DNA from: Nanobdellota archaeon
GTDB taxonomy: Archaea > Nanoarchaeota > Nanoarchaeia > Parvarchaeales > Parvarchaeaceae
DNA: 33,569 bases
Direction: 5' to 3'
Assembly: GCA_021834945.1 (NCBI GenBank)
Contig: JAKBRA010000005.1
Span: forward strand, 1-33,569
Every line of letters starts with the position of its first letter. The stretch's first letter is position 1. Below, piece by piece: positions 22,919 through 31,113 of the stretch. The notes below the pieces were generated by a model that ran no database searches, was not told the origin of the DNA, and worked only from the letters and a program-made list of their open reading frames with translations. The position numbers were made by a program, and so were the translations under genes.

Positions 22919-24805
22919 TTACTTTCTGCTTCTTTTCTTGTGGATTACTTTCTTTTTACCACTCTCATTGCTCTTGTTTTTGCGGGTTTTTAAGTACAGC
23001 CTATATTCAAAGACTATGCCTGCAAGTACTACCCCTATTGCTATTCCTAGAACTATAAAACTTATCTCCTCCAACAAAGGAGCTACAGGAGTTGAAACAG
23101 GTATTGGCTGAAGTGAAGGAGTGTGGGGTATAAGGCTAGCATTTGAAACAAGCATACCAAGCTGCGTAAAGTCCCTTGCTTCTGTTTCGAAAAGCAGGTA
23201 CTCAGAAAAATCAGAATTGCTTACATTTGAGGGGTTGTAGAACTGGTTTCCAAAATAGTAATAGCTTATCCCCAAAAAAGGAGTTATTCCGCTTGCTTCT
23301 GCGGAATTTATTGTATTAAGAGTTGCAATTGCGCTTTGGTTACCTATTTGTGACAGTACTGAAATGTTGATAAGGCTGTTTTCTTCTATAAGCATCTGAG
23401 CTAAGCTTATTGATTCTATGGATGCAAATATTGATGAAATGTAATTACCGCTGTAATATCTTGACTGTGCAGAACTCAAGTAAGACTGCATTTCAGATAC
23501 CTCCGGAGGCAAATCTACGCCGAGTAAACTTGCGTAATCATTGTAGGAAGATGCCTTGTAAAGGTAGTAATTACTCAATGCTTCATACTGAGACTGCGAA
23601 AAGTTAGAACTTCCCTTTGGAAGTATTGAAACCCAAAAGTACGCGGTCTGGGCTTTTACTGCCGCAAGCGAATAATAATAGATTGCATTTTGCAAGTCTC
23701 CTGAAGAAAGGCTTTGAATTGAATCATTTAGATAATTCCTGGCCTGCATAAGTCTGTCAAAAGCTATGAACTTTAGTATTAAAGTAGAGGAATTGGAAAC
23801 ATAATTCGATGATATGTTGTTCTCTATTCCTTTTATTGTAGAATTTTCTTGGGAAATTAAAGTATTTACAAATGAGTCTTGACCTGAAGAAGGCAAGCTC
23901 TCAAGAAGTTTTGCCTGTAACAGATCAGATGAAGAAGTTATCATGCTGCTGGCTGCAACATAATAACTACCATTGGCCGCCTCTGCTTTCTGTGCTGACA
24001 TGTCTGACATCGCTTCATTTATAAGCAGCTGTATGGAAGAGTTGCTATCGTTAACACTAGGCAAAGATGAATATAAGCTATTTTGATATGAATCAAACTG
24101 CAAGTAAGTCTGCTTCATTAATGAAAGGTAAAGACTTGTTTGTATATTGTAATCAACGGTTGGGGTTATATTATATCCCGTAAAGTACTGGAATGCCTGA
24201 TATTCTGAGCTTACAGGAATTGGAATTTCCCCATGTGCTTCATCATAAGAAAGTGCAGCTGATGAGATTGTGTCGGTAGAGGGATAAAGAAACGTTTTTA
24301 TATGCTGATTCGCGGCAGCTTCAGATTTCTGTGAAACGTCTCCCACTATGCCAACGCTGCCGTCCGGATTGGCAGTACCTGTCATTGCAACGTTTTTATT
24401 TAGAGGTTTACCGGATAATATTGACATGGCCGCCATTGTAAATGCTGATCCTGCGCTTGGCCCTCCAACTTCAACAGAAGAAGAAGTAATGTAATAATAG
24501 AAATTGTAATTGTCACAGTTAACATTAAGCAGCTGACAAGCCAATTCTGCTGACAGTACCGCCTGTGCCTGCGTGTCTGTCTGAGTCAAGGGGGTTGATC
24601 CCAAAAAAACCTGGCCGGTTCCATTTGTTATTGTAAGATTAAGAAGCGCAGGCACACCTACCAATGTGCCGTTTGAAGAATTTGTAACTCCAAATATGTA
24701 AAGGCTGGTAGAACCAACTACATTCTGTACACCTTGTGCATGCACAGCGCCTACCATTAAAAATGCAGCAAGCAATAATGAAAGGATAAAAAGTCTTGAA
24801 TCCAT
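22919..24805 (-). CDS. Secreted, membrane-anchored Lon-like serine protease (no ATPase)
   Basis: A 628-residue protein. A signal peptide ends ...AVHA (about 1-23). A Lon (S16-type) protease domain covers about 30-200, with the nucleophile in GGPSAGS (S117) and its lysine partner K160 in GDVSQK, 43 residues later exactly as in Lon. A long helical, Ser/Asn/Tyr-rich ectodomain with many N-x-S/T sequons follows (about 220-575). One membrane helix (about 583-605) and a very basic tail (KKKVIHKKRSRK) complete it. No AAA domain is present. It fits the archaeal COG1750 group of Lon-like proteases, facing outside and anchored at the C-terminus. Substrates are unknown. Confidence 0.88.
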   Translation of the reverse strand: MDSRLFILSLLLAAFLMVGAVHAQGVQNVVGSTSLYIFGVTNSSNGTLVGVPALLNLTITNGTGQVFLGSTPLTQTDTQAQAVLSAELACQLLNVNCDNYNFYYYITSSSVEVGGPSAGSAFTMAAMSILSGKPLNKNVAMTGTANPDGSVGIVGDVSQKSEAAANQHIKTFLYPSTDTISSAALSYDEAHGEIPIPVSSEYQAFQYFTGYNITPTVDYNIQTSLYLSLMKQTYLQFDSYQNSLYSSLPSVNDSNSSIQLLINEAMSDMSAQKAEAANGSYYVAASSMITSSSDLLQAKLLESLPSSGQDSFVNTLISQENSTIKGIENNISSNYVSNSSTLILKFIAFDRLMQARNYLNDSIQSLSSGDLQNAIYYYSLAAVKAQTAYFWVSILPKGSSNFSQSQYEALSNYYLYKASSYNDYASLLGVDLPPEVSEMQSYLSSAQSRYYSGNYISSIFASIESISLAQMLIEENSLINISVLSQIGNQSAIATLNTINSAEASGITPFLGISYYYFGNQFYNPSNVSNSDFSEYLLFETEARDFTQLGMLVSNASLIPHTPSLQPIPVSTPVAPLLEEISFIVLGIAIGVVLAGIVFEYRLYLKTRKNKSNESGKKKVIHKKRSRK

Positions 24806-24826
24806 TTATTTAATAATAACCTGATC

Positions 24827-24838
24827 ATTTATAAATTT
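24827..24838 (-). promoter_or_regulatory. Probable promoter (TATA) of the Lon-like protease gene
   Basis: The minus strand reads ATTTATAAATGA, centred about 27 nt before the ATG at 24805, which is leaderless spacing. Confidence 0.5.
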
Positions 24839-24848
24839 ATAGGAGAAA

Positions 24849-24860
24849 TTTAATAAAAAT
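24849..24860 (+). promoter_or_regulatory. Probable promoter (TATA) of the deacetylase gene
   Basis: TTTAATAAAAAT is centred about 26 nt before the ATG at 24881. A second AT-rich box (24866-24875) is closer and less well placed. Confidence 0.4.
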
Positions 24861-24880
24861 AAATAATTTAAATAAATTAT

Positions 24881-25519
24881 ATGATAAAACTTATATTGAA
24901 TGCCGACGATTTCGGTCATTCTAAAATATTTAATACTGAGATAATAAAGCTTCTAAGAGAAGGAAAATTAAAATCTACAACGGTAATGGTCAAAAGAGTA
25001 GACCCGACGCAAAAATACCAGATTGAAGAGCTTGGGATACTTAGAAAAGACGGAATAAGCATAGGGATTCATTTTGAAATAGATGAAAACGAGGACATAA
25101 GAAAACAGATAGAAGAGCAGTATTCACTATTCTTTAATATTTTCGGTTTCCAGCCTTCGCATTTTGACATACACATGCCGAAATACAGATTAATGGAGAA
25201 CGCCGCTTTGGAAATAATAAAGTTTGGGGATGAAAAGGCTGTGCCCGTAAGAAACCTAGGTCTAAATGAAACAGGAAAACACACAAGTGAGAAAGCATTC
25301 TTCGCAACAAACCACAGCATAGAAGAAATCTATTCCTATATTGATGATATGCAGGAAGGGAAAAGCTATGAAATAATAGTGCATCCCGGTATGTTTGACC
25401 CCGAATCTAAATCTTCACTTAACAAGGACAGAGAGCAGGACATATTAAAAGTGAATCTAATAAACAAGAAGATAAAACAAAGACCCGAGATAAAAATTAT
25501 AAGTTACCTTGATCTGTAA
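24881..25519 (+). CDS. ChbG/HpnK (YdjC-like) carbohydrate deacetylase
   Basis: Metal-dependent enzymes of this family remove N-acetyl groups from sugars such as chitooligosaccharides or N-acetylglucosaminyl lipids. The 212-residue protein has the characteristic NADDFGHS start (D9, D10), GIHFEID, the HFDIHMP motif (HxDxH) and EIIVHPGMFDP near the C-terminus, which supply the metal and catalytic residues. It is slightly short compared with the usual ~240-250. It is soluble with no signal peptide. It is transcribed alone from a divergent promoter region shared with the Lon-like protease. A link to glycan metabolism with glmS is plausible but not shown. Confidence 0.87.
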   Translation: MIKLILNADDFGHSKIFNTEIIKLLREGKLKSTTVMVKRVDPTQKYQIEELGILRKDGISIGIHFEIDENEDIRKQIEEQYSLFFNIFGFQPSHFDIHMPKYRLMENAALEIIKFGDEKAVPVRNLGLNETGKHTSEKAFFATNHSIEEIYSYIDDMQEGKSYEIIVHPGMFDPESKSSLNKDREQDILKVNLINKKIKQRPEIKIISYLDL

Positions 25520-25786
25520 TTAAGAGAAGCTGCTTGATTCTAACTTGTTCTTGAAGTTCTGCAATGCTTCTATAAGCAGTGGCAGTTCATCGAAATTAAC
25601 CGTCAAACTAGTCTTTATTCTTTCCTCTTCCTTTCCGTCTTTTTCCATGGTATAACCTTTCTTTATGCTTATGAATGTTATCTCTTTTTCCCCTTCTGTT
25701 CCCTTTGTAAGTCCTATCTTTATAAAATTTCTTGAGCCTTCTCTTGTTATCTTCTCAACTGGCTCTGCTACATCCTTGAATTCCAT
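25520..25786 (-). CDS. Small soluble protein, possibly ssDNA/RNA-binding-like
   Basis: 88 residues with alternating charged strands (FIKIGLTKG, EITFISIKKGYTM, RIKTSLTVNF) followed by a C-terminal helix (ELPLLIEALQNFKNKLES). A curved strand set followed by one helix is the order seen in PC4/Pur-alpha-like single-strand binding proteins. That resemblance is topological only and weak. No cysteines, membrane helices or enzyme motifs. It abuts the convergent deacetylase gene end to end and lies 63 bp after the ribbon-helix-helix gene on the same strand. Confidence 0.45.
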   Translation of the reverse strand: MEFKDVAEPVEKITREGSRNFIKIGLTKGTEGEKEITFISIKKGYTMEKDGKEEERIKTSLTVNFDELPLLIEALQNFKNKLESSSFS

Positions 25787-25849
25787 AGAAAAACTAAGTA
25801 GACATTAAGATTTAAGCATTTCTGTTAAACTGTTTAAGAATTACAGAAA

Positions 25850-26674
25850 CTACTTTTCAAGAAGCTTCTTTGCGGTTTCAATATCTTCCTTTGTCTTTAT
25901 GCTGAGCCATCCGCCGTTGTAGATATAGCCAAAAAGCAGGCCATCCTTTGCCAGCAAAGGTAGCAGATCCGTTTTTATGTTCCACTCCAAATCACCGGGT
26001 GGGATGTACTTGAAAACATCCTGGTCTAACAGGAAAATAGATGTAGGTATCAGCTTTGAATTCACGGGCTCAGGCAGCTTTTCATACGTGAGTATCTTGC
26101 TTCCCTTCAATGTAACCCTGTCTTTTGTAGGAAACGAAACATCAGTTGGCATGTATATCGCCATAGAAGCAGGGCTATTGTGCGCCATGTGGAATTTAAG
26201 CATGTCTCTTAAATCAATGTCAAATATCGAATCGCCGGTTACAAACAAAGTTGTTGTTCCAACGTACTGCTTTACCCTTTCGAGAGCCTTCGCACTTCCC
26301 TTTAAGTTATTGTCATCTATGTACTTTATGTCAACTCCGTATCCTTCACCGTTTTTCAATATTGAGAATATCTGCTTCAATAGTTCAGTCTTCCCGGATA
26401 TCATTATGCTCCTGAAGTTGTTTACCCTGAGCTTTGAAATTATCCTTTCTATTACAGTTGATTCACCTATCTTTACCAATGGCCTGTAATAATCCGTTCC
26501 ATTGACTGTGAATTCCCCACCGCAAAGGATTATTGCGGTGTTCTGTTTCTCAAAGTACTTTCTTAGTATGTCCTCAACGGCTTCGCTCTTTGACCTATAG
26601 TAAATATTGTCAACTAAAGAGTCAAGTTTTGCGACAACATCTGCGTCGATTGTAAAAGAGGTTCTTGCTTTCAT
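25850..26674 (-). CDS. Ribbon-helix-helix / pseudo-nucleotidyltransferase fusion
   Basis: 274 residues in two parts. Residues 1-44 form a ribbon-helix-helix DNA-binding domain (KARTSFTIDADVVAKLDSLV, then RSKSEAVEDILRKYFEK). Residues about 46-274 form a sugar-phosphate nucleotidyltransferase (RmlA-like) fold: ILCGGE (49-54) with RPLVKIG (64-70) where the family has the G-x-G-T-R...P-K-P-L loop; GSAKALERV (126-134); VTGDSIFDID with D148; and WLSIKTKEDI (256-265) where catalytic enzymes have W-x-D-I-G-T. The glycine loop, the PKPL lysine and the second metal-binding aspartate are thus changed. A sugar-nucleotide-sensing repressor is a reasonable inference. It is divergent from psmB by 126 bp. 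Confidence 0.75.
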   Translation of the reverse strand: MKARTSFTIDADVVAKLDSLVDNIYYRSKSEAVEDILRKYFEKQNTAIILCGGEFTVNGTDYYRPLVKIGESTVIERIISKLRVNNFRSIMISGKTELLKQIFSILKNGEGYGVDIKYIDDNNLKGSAKALERVKQYVGTTTLFVTGDSIFDIDLRDMLKFHMAHNSPASMAIYMPTDVSFPTKDRVTLKGSKILTYEKLPEPVNSKLIPTSIFLLDQDVFKYIPPGDLEWNIKTDLLPLLAKDGLLFGYIYNGGWLSIKTKEDIETAKKLLEK

Positions 26675-26746
26675 ATCATTATATAGATCTTCTTAGTTTA
26701 ATACTTAGCCAAATTCACATATATAAAACTAACGGTTTAAGAAAAG

Positions 26747-26754
26747 TTTAAATA
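26747..26754 (+). promoter_or_regulatory. Candidate promoter (TATA) of psmB
   Basis: TTTAAATA is centred about 50 nt before the psmB ATG, giving a leader of about 25 nt. A second AT-rich candidate, TAAATAAAAT at 26777-26786, is only about 20 nt from the start. Which is used cannot be settled from sequence. Confidence 0.35.
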
Positions 26755-26800
26755 CTAATAAAGTCATTAGGAAATGTAAATAAAATACTAAGATTCTTAT

Positions 26801-27421
26801 ATGAGCATAGTAAAAACAGGAACAACGACATTAGGATTAGTGTACAAAGACGGAGTAATCCTTGCAGCAGATAGAAGGGCAACTGCAGATCACATAGTCG
26901 CTAATAAGAATGCAGAAAAAGTCATGGCTATAAGCGATAGTATAGGCATAACAACGGCCGGGATGGTTGCTGATTTGCAGGCCATGGTTAGATTAATGAG
27001 ATCAGAGCTTACTCTTTATGAGATAAGGTCAGGTTCAAAATTGGATACCGACGGAGCGGTTAGCTTATTGAGTGCAATACTTTTCAATAAAAGGCTTTCT
27101 ATGAATTTGATTTACGGTGAGTTTATAATAGGCGGATACGACAAAGAGCCAAAGCTTTTCTCAATAGATGAAGCCGGTGGACAGGGAAAGGACAAATTCA
27201 CTGTAACTGGCAGCGGCGGAATATTCGCATTAGGTGTGCTTGAAGGTGATTACAAAGACAACATGACAGAAGAGGAAGCAATAAAACTGGCATATAAGGC
27301 AATCTCTTCTTCGATAAAAAGAGATGTTTACACTGGAGAAGGAATAGACATAGCAGTAATAAACAAAAAAGGTTACAAGAAACTTTCAGACGAAGAAATA
27401 CAGAAAGTAGTAAGCAAGTAA
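26801..27421 (+). CDS. psmB: Proteasome beta subunit
   Basis: Catalytic subunit of the archaeal 20S proteasome, 206 residues. A 7-residue propeptide (MSIVKTG) ends in Gly just before the active-site threonine of TTTLGLVYKDG. Counting from that Thr1, D17 (in ILAADRRAT) and K33 (in NAEKVMA) both fall at their required positions, and GSGG is conserved further on. It should therefore be active after self-processing. No alpha subunit is in the window. The T-rich stretch just after the stop (27427-27440) may help terminate transcription. aCPSF1 follows 77 bp later. Confidence 0.95.
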   Translation: MSIVKTGTTTLGLVYKDGVILAADRRATADHIVANKNAEKVMAISDSIGITTAGMVADLQAMVRLMRSELTLYEIRSGSKLDTDGAVSLLSAILFNKRLSMNLIYGEFIIGGYDKEPKLFSIDEAGGQGKDKFTVTGSGGIFALGVLEGDYKDNMTEEEAIKLAYKAISSSIKRDVYTGEGIDIAVINKKGYKKLSDEEIQKVVSK

Positions 27422-27498
27422 TGCATCTTTTTCATTTATCTTATGGGATAAACTGATTATTGGAATTTTAGCCTATGGTAGAGACTTTATATTAATTT

Positions 27499-29388
27499 AT
27501 GGACATAAAAAAGGAAATAACGGAATTCATAGCTGACAAGTCCCTTATAGAGGACATAAACTTCGAGGTTTCAAACATAGTTATATACACAAAGAACAGA
27601 AACTTCTTTCTTGACAATACAGAAGTTATAAGGAACCTTGTAAGCAAAGAGAAGAAAAGAGTAGAAGTAAGGCTTGATCCATCTCTTTTAATGAATGAAA
27701 AAGAAGCAGAAGAAAAGATAAGAAAGATGGATTTTGGGGAAGCACACATAACTGATTTTTGGTTTGACGAGCCCAGAAGCATTGTAACGATAGAGGCCGA
27801 AAGGCCGGAGATTTTATCGGGGGACAGAAAAGCGGGCATAAACAGGATAAAAGAAGAAACAGGCTGGTCTGTTATACTTGCGCGTTCCCCGCTCATAAAA
27901 TCCGATATAGTAAAGGCTATAAGGGAGATGCTTTATGACAATTCAAAATTCAGGAGAAAAATGCTTAATGAAATCGGAGAAAGCATATACAACTCGAAAT
28001 TTGAGGTTGACGACAAGTACTGGGTAAGGATAAGCGCCTTAGGCGCATTCAGACACGTTGGAAGGTCTGCAGTGTTGGTACAAACGCCGATAAGTTCCGT
28101 GCTTTTGGATGTAGGTGTTGATGTAAGCAACCCAAAGGAACCTGTCCCGAGAGTAGACGCTCCGGAGTTTGACATTTCTAAGTTAGCCGCAGTAGTGATA
28201 ACGCACAGCCATCTAGATCACTGCGGTTTCCTTCCTGCGCTTTACAAATATGGTTACAAAGGACCAGTATACTCAACTGCCCCGACAAGGGATGTTATGA
28301 CCTTACTTCATTTAGATTACATAAACCTGGCAAGCAGGACAAACTCAAAATTATTATTTGATGTTGACGACGTCAAAGAAATGCTTAAGCACTCAATAAC
28401 ACTGCCTTTCCATGAAGTTACTGACATAACGCCTGACATAAGGATAACGCTGCACAATGCCGGTCACATCCTGGGATCAGCAATGATACATTTAAACATA
28501 GGAAACGGCTTCTACAACGTACTTTACACGGGAGATTTCAAGTATGACAATTCAAAGACGCTAAACAGGGCAGAAACGCAGTTTGAAAGGGTTGAAACGC
28601 TAATAATGGAAAGCACTTATGGTGGAGAGTCTGATACGCAGCCATCTAGAACAGAAACGGAACAGTTCTTCCTTGATATAATAAGCAAGACAATAGCAAA
28701 CAACGGCAAAGTGCTTGTACCAGTACTTGGTGTCGGAAGGGCCCAGGAATTGATGCTTCTCATAGAGGAATGGCAGCGCTATGGCCTTTTGCCTGAAGCA
28801 CCTGTAATAGTTGACGGAATGCTTTGGGACGTAACTGCAATCTACACTGTTTACCCCGAATTCATGAACAGCGAAACAAGAAACAGGATAATAGCGCACA
28901 ACAACAACCCTTTCTTATCGCCAATATTCAAGCACACTGTCAGTGAAGAAGAAAGACAGCAAGTTCTTGCAGGCGGGCCCGCAATCATACTTGCAACATC
29001 TGGAATGTTAAATGGCGGACCAGCCGTTAGCTACTTTGCAAATTTGTGTGAAGATCCGAAGAACGCCATTGTTCTCGTTTCTTACCAAGGAGTTGGAACA
29101 CTTGGAAGAACAATACAAAACGGAGGAAGAGAGGTTGATATAGAACTTAATGGAAAGCTGAGACATTTCTCGGTAAGTGCATTAGTTTACTCCATAGAGG
29201 GTTTTTCCGGCCACTCTGATAGAAAGCAACTGGAAAGATTCGTAAATGACATAAGGCCAAGACCGAGAAAAATAATAATAGGGCACGGCGAAGAAGGGAA
29301 GATACTGGAGCTTTCTAGCTACATAAGGAAGAGGTTCAGGGTAGAGACGCACGCTCCACATGTACTGGATGCTTTGCGCCTAAAATAA
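27499..29388 (+). CDS. fttA: aCPSF1-type KH / beta-CASP ribonuclease (termination factor)
   Basis: Archaeal homolog of CPSF73 that cleaves RNA behind RNA polymerase and drives transcription termination. The 629-residue length is typical. The N-terminal ~180 residues form the KH region (VEVRLDPSLLMNEKEAEEKI, then ERPEILSGD and GWSVILAR). The metallo-beta-lactamase core has THSHLDHCGF (H236, H238, D240, H241), LHNAGHILGSAM, LYTGDFKYD and MESTYGG. The beta-CASP part has VPVLGVGRAQE, ATSGMLNGGPA, and the final FSGHSDRKQL and GHGEEGK motifs. All catalytic positions look intact. It is convergent with and abuts the pair of unknown paralogs. Confidence 0.95.
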   Translation: MDIKKEITEFIADKSLIEDINFEVSNIVIYTKNRNFFLDNTEVIRNLVSKEKKRVEVRLDPSLLMNEKEAEEKIRKMDFGEAHITDFWFDEPRSIVTIEAERPEILSGDRKAGINRIKEETGWSVILARSPLIKSDIVKAIREMLYDNSKFRRKMLNEIGESIYNSKFEVDDKYWVRISALGAFRHVGRSAVLVQTPISSVLLDVGVDVSNPKEPVPRVDAPEFDISKLAAVVITHSHLDHCGFLPALYKYGYKGPVYSTAPTRDVMTLLHLDYINLASRTNSKLLFDVDDVKEMLKHSITLPFHEVTDITPDIRITLHNAGHILGSAMIHLNIGNGFYNVLYTGDFKYDNSKTLNRAETQFERVETLIMESTYGGESDTQPSRTETEQFFLDIISKTIANNGKVLVPVLGVGRAQELMLLIEEWQRYGLLPEAPVIVDGMLWDVTAIYTVYPEFMNSETRNRIIAHNNNPFLSPIFKHTVSEEERQQVLAGGPAIILATSGMLNGGPAVSYFANLCEDPKNAIVLVSYQGVGTLGRTIQNGGREVDIELNGKLRHFSVSALVYSIEGFSGHSDRKQLERFVNDIRPRPRKIIIGHGEEGKILELSSYIRKRFRVETHAPHVLDALRLK

Positions 29389-29907
29389 TCAGTTCAAAGC
29401 CTTCTGTATGTAAAGCTTGTACACAGATTCTAAAGCCTTTATGTATGCCGGCAGGATCTTTTCCCTTCCGTCATTAAACTGATCGAAGCCGTATTCCTTG
29501 AAGCTTTCATCTGATGCTAAGTTTGCAATGAATTCCACAACCAATTCGCTGTAGACAAACTCTTGCAATAGCTTGTTGTCAACCAGCATTCTTTCTAGGT
29601 ACTTAACCCTGTTGTAAAACCTTCCGAAAAGTTTCCTGTCTACATAATCCTTGTTGGTTTCAAACCAGTATCTAAGAAGAGCTTTTCCCCCATTTTTATT
29701 GTTAATGTACCTTACATCTTCATCTGCTTCCTTAAAGTCGTTGTATCTTTTACCACTCGGATCAGTAGGATCATAGAAATTGCCATATTCTTGGTAAGCC
29801 TTTGAATAGGCCCTGAAAACGCCGTAACCTAAGTTGAAAAACTGTGCAGTTATCTGTGAATTGGAAAGAAGAGCTTCCAGCTTTTTCATCGTCAAAGGTT
29901 TTTCCAT
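29389..29907 (-). CDS. Unknown helical protein, tandem paralog B
   Basis: 172 residues, soluble, rich in Tyr, Phe and charged residues, mainly helical. The ATG at 29907 is chosen because it lies one base after the stop of the upstream paralog. A longer in-frame version to 30006 would overlap that gene by almost 100 bp. Its start, LEALLSNSQITAQFFNLGYG, then VFRAYSKAYQEYGNF, aligns with LEIFLSQSQFKKQVDSLGYN, then VFSFLSDMYEEGKF of the upstream gene. KLFGRFYNRVKYLERML also matches KAVFGNEYERIMGLKNKIL. No enzyme motif, membrane segment or metal site is recognised. Confidence 0.65.
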   Translation of the reverse strand: MEKPLTMKKLEALLSNSQITAQFFNLGYGVFRAYSKAYQEYGNFYDPTDPSGKRYNDFKEADEDVRYINNKNGGKALLRYWFETNKDYVDRKLFGRFYNRVKYLERMLVDNKLLQEFVYSELVVEFIANLASDESFKEYGFDQFNDGREKILPAYIKALESVYKLYIQKALN

Positions 29908-29908
29908 T

Positions 29909-30436
29909 TTAATCGTTGTTAATCCTGTAAATAAGTTCAACCACCTTTCCGAAAATCCATATAAGCTCTTCGTCTTTATCTTTCGGTGTGAACCTTCTTT
30001 TTCCAAGGTAGAAAAACTCGTCTCCCTCAGCTTCCATCAATGAATCATTGAACTGCGCGTTTATGAAATTACTGTACAGAGAGCCATATCCGCTTTTTCC
30101 GAATTTCTCTAGTATTTTGTTTTTCAGGCCCATTATTCTTTCATACTCGTTTCCAAAAACGGCTTTCGGCCTGTAATCTCCAGAATCCACTAAGTACCTG
30201 TACATTATTCCGCGATAAGCGCCGTTCTTTTCCGATAGCTCTTCTGCTATCTCATCAAATTCCTGCTTCTTCTCATTTGGAAACATTTTCCGTATATTTT
30301 CATTGAACTTGCCCTCCTCATACATGTCAGACAAAAAAGAGAATACGTTATAGCCCAAAGAATCGACCTGTTTTTTGAACTGGCTCTGTGAAAGAAATAT
30401 CTCAAGCCTGCTTTCAGCCCTAGGAATGTCTTCCAT
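29909..30436 (-). CDS. Unknown helical protein, tandem paralog A
   Basis: 175 residues, soluble and helical, the upstream member of a tandem pair that clearly arose by duplication (see the gene at 29389-29907 for the matched segments). It carries a distinctive FFYLGKRRFTPKDKDEELIW near the end that the other copy lacks. No known domain is recognised. It is divergent from the P-loop gene at 30518 across an 81-bp spacer. Confidence 0.65.
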   Translation of the reverse strand: MEDIPRAESRLEIFLSQSQFKKQVDSLGYNVFSFLSDMYEEGKFNENIRKMFPNEKKQEFDEIAEELSEKNGAYRGIMYRYLVDSGDYRPKAVFGNEYERIMGLKNKILEKFGKSGYGSLYSNFINAQFNDSLMEAEGDEFFYLGKRRFTPKDKDEELIWIFGKVVELIYRINND

Positions 30437-30490
30437 CCATTATTATATGAATTAATAACAAATAAGTACTTTTCCGGCCAATTAAACATT

Positions 30491-30501
30491 TTTATTATAA
30501 A
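30491..30501 (+). promoter_or_regulatory. Probable promoter (TATA) of the P-loop gene
   Basis: TTTATTATAAA lies 17-27 nt before the GTG at 30518, centred about 22-24 nt away. This is consistent with leaderless initiation at a GTG codon. Confidence 0.45.
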
Positions 30502-30517
30502 ACTTCCATTATAAGCA

Positions 30518-31084
30518 GTGAAAAAAGACGTTTTAATTATTGGCTTGTCTTCCCTTCCAGGAGGGGGAAAGGATTACATAGCAGACATTCTAACAGAAAA
30601 ATACGGATTTTACAAGATTTCCCCCGGTGACATAATAAGAGAGAAACTTTCAAAGATGAAGAAGGGGAAGATTTCAAGAGAAGAGCAGCAAAAACTCCAA
30701 GGCATACTGAGGAAAAAGTATGGAAAAGACTATGTAATGGAGCTCTGCATGAAAAGGATAAAAAGCGTGAAAAAAGACAGGATAGCAATAGCCGGGATAC
30801 GCTTTCCAAACGACATTAAGTTCTTCAAGAGGCAGAAGGGGGTAAAATTCTACAACATATTCGTATATGCCCCTGTGATGGTAAGGTTCAAAAGAACAAT
30901 GGACAGAAAAAGGATTGACGCTCCTTCATCATACAAGGAGTTTTTAAACGGCGACAGAAACGAAAGAAAGATATTCAATTTAAAGGAAACCGAAAAGCTT
31001 TCGGATTTCAGGCTCGAAAACAGCGAAAACGAATCTGCGGAATTAAATGAAAAGATAAAAAGGATAATTGAAAAAACAATGTAA
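30518..31084 (+). CDS. Adenylate-kinase-like P-loop protein (UPF0200-like)
   Basis: 188 residues. The P-loop IIGLSSLPGGGKDYIADIL (7-25) has the NMP-kinase/dephospho-CoA-kinase shape, with K18 present but Asp-Tyr in place of the usual Gly/Ser-Thr that follows. Downstream are ISPGDIIREKLSK, a strand RIAIAGIRFPNDIKFF, the family-like VYAPVMVRFKRTMDRKRID (lid-like arginines) and an acidic helical end. It resembles the archaeal UPF0200 group related to dephospho-CoA kinase. The substrate is unknown. It starts with GTG, fixed by the TATA spacing. Confidence 0.72.
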   Translation: MKKDVLIIGLSSLPGGGKDYIADILTEKYGFYKISPGDIIREKLSKMKKGKISREEQQKLQGILRKKYGKDYVMELCMKRIKSVKKDRIAIAGIRFPNDIKFFKRQKGVKFYNIFVYAPVMVRFKRTMDRKRIDAPSSYKEFLNGDRNERKIFNLKETEKLSDFRLENSENESAELNEKIKRIIEKTM

Positions 31085-31102
31085 TTCTATAAAAACTAAG
31101 TC

Positions 31103-31109
31103 TTTTTTT
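31103..31109 (+). terminator. T7 tract after the P-loop gene
   Basis: A run of seven T begins 19 bp after the stop at 31084, in the short gap before the convergent frameshifted gene. This is a typical archaeal terminator tract. Confidence 0.45.
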
Positions 31110-31113
31110 CCGC

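Noticed and set aside
29908..30006. 33 extra N-terminal residues on the second unknown paralog
   Set aside because: They overlap the coding end of the first paralog; alignment of the two proteins begins just after the ATG at 29907.
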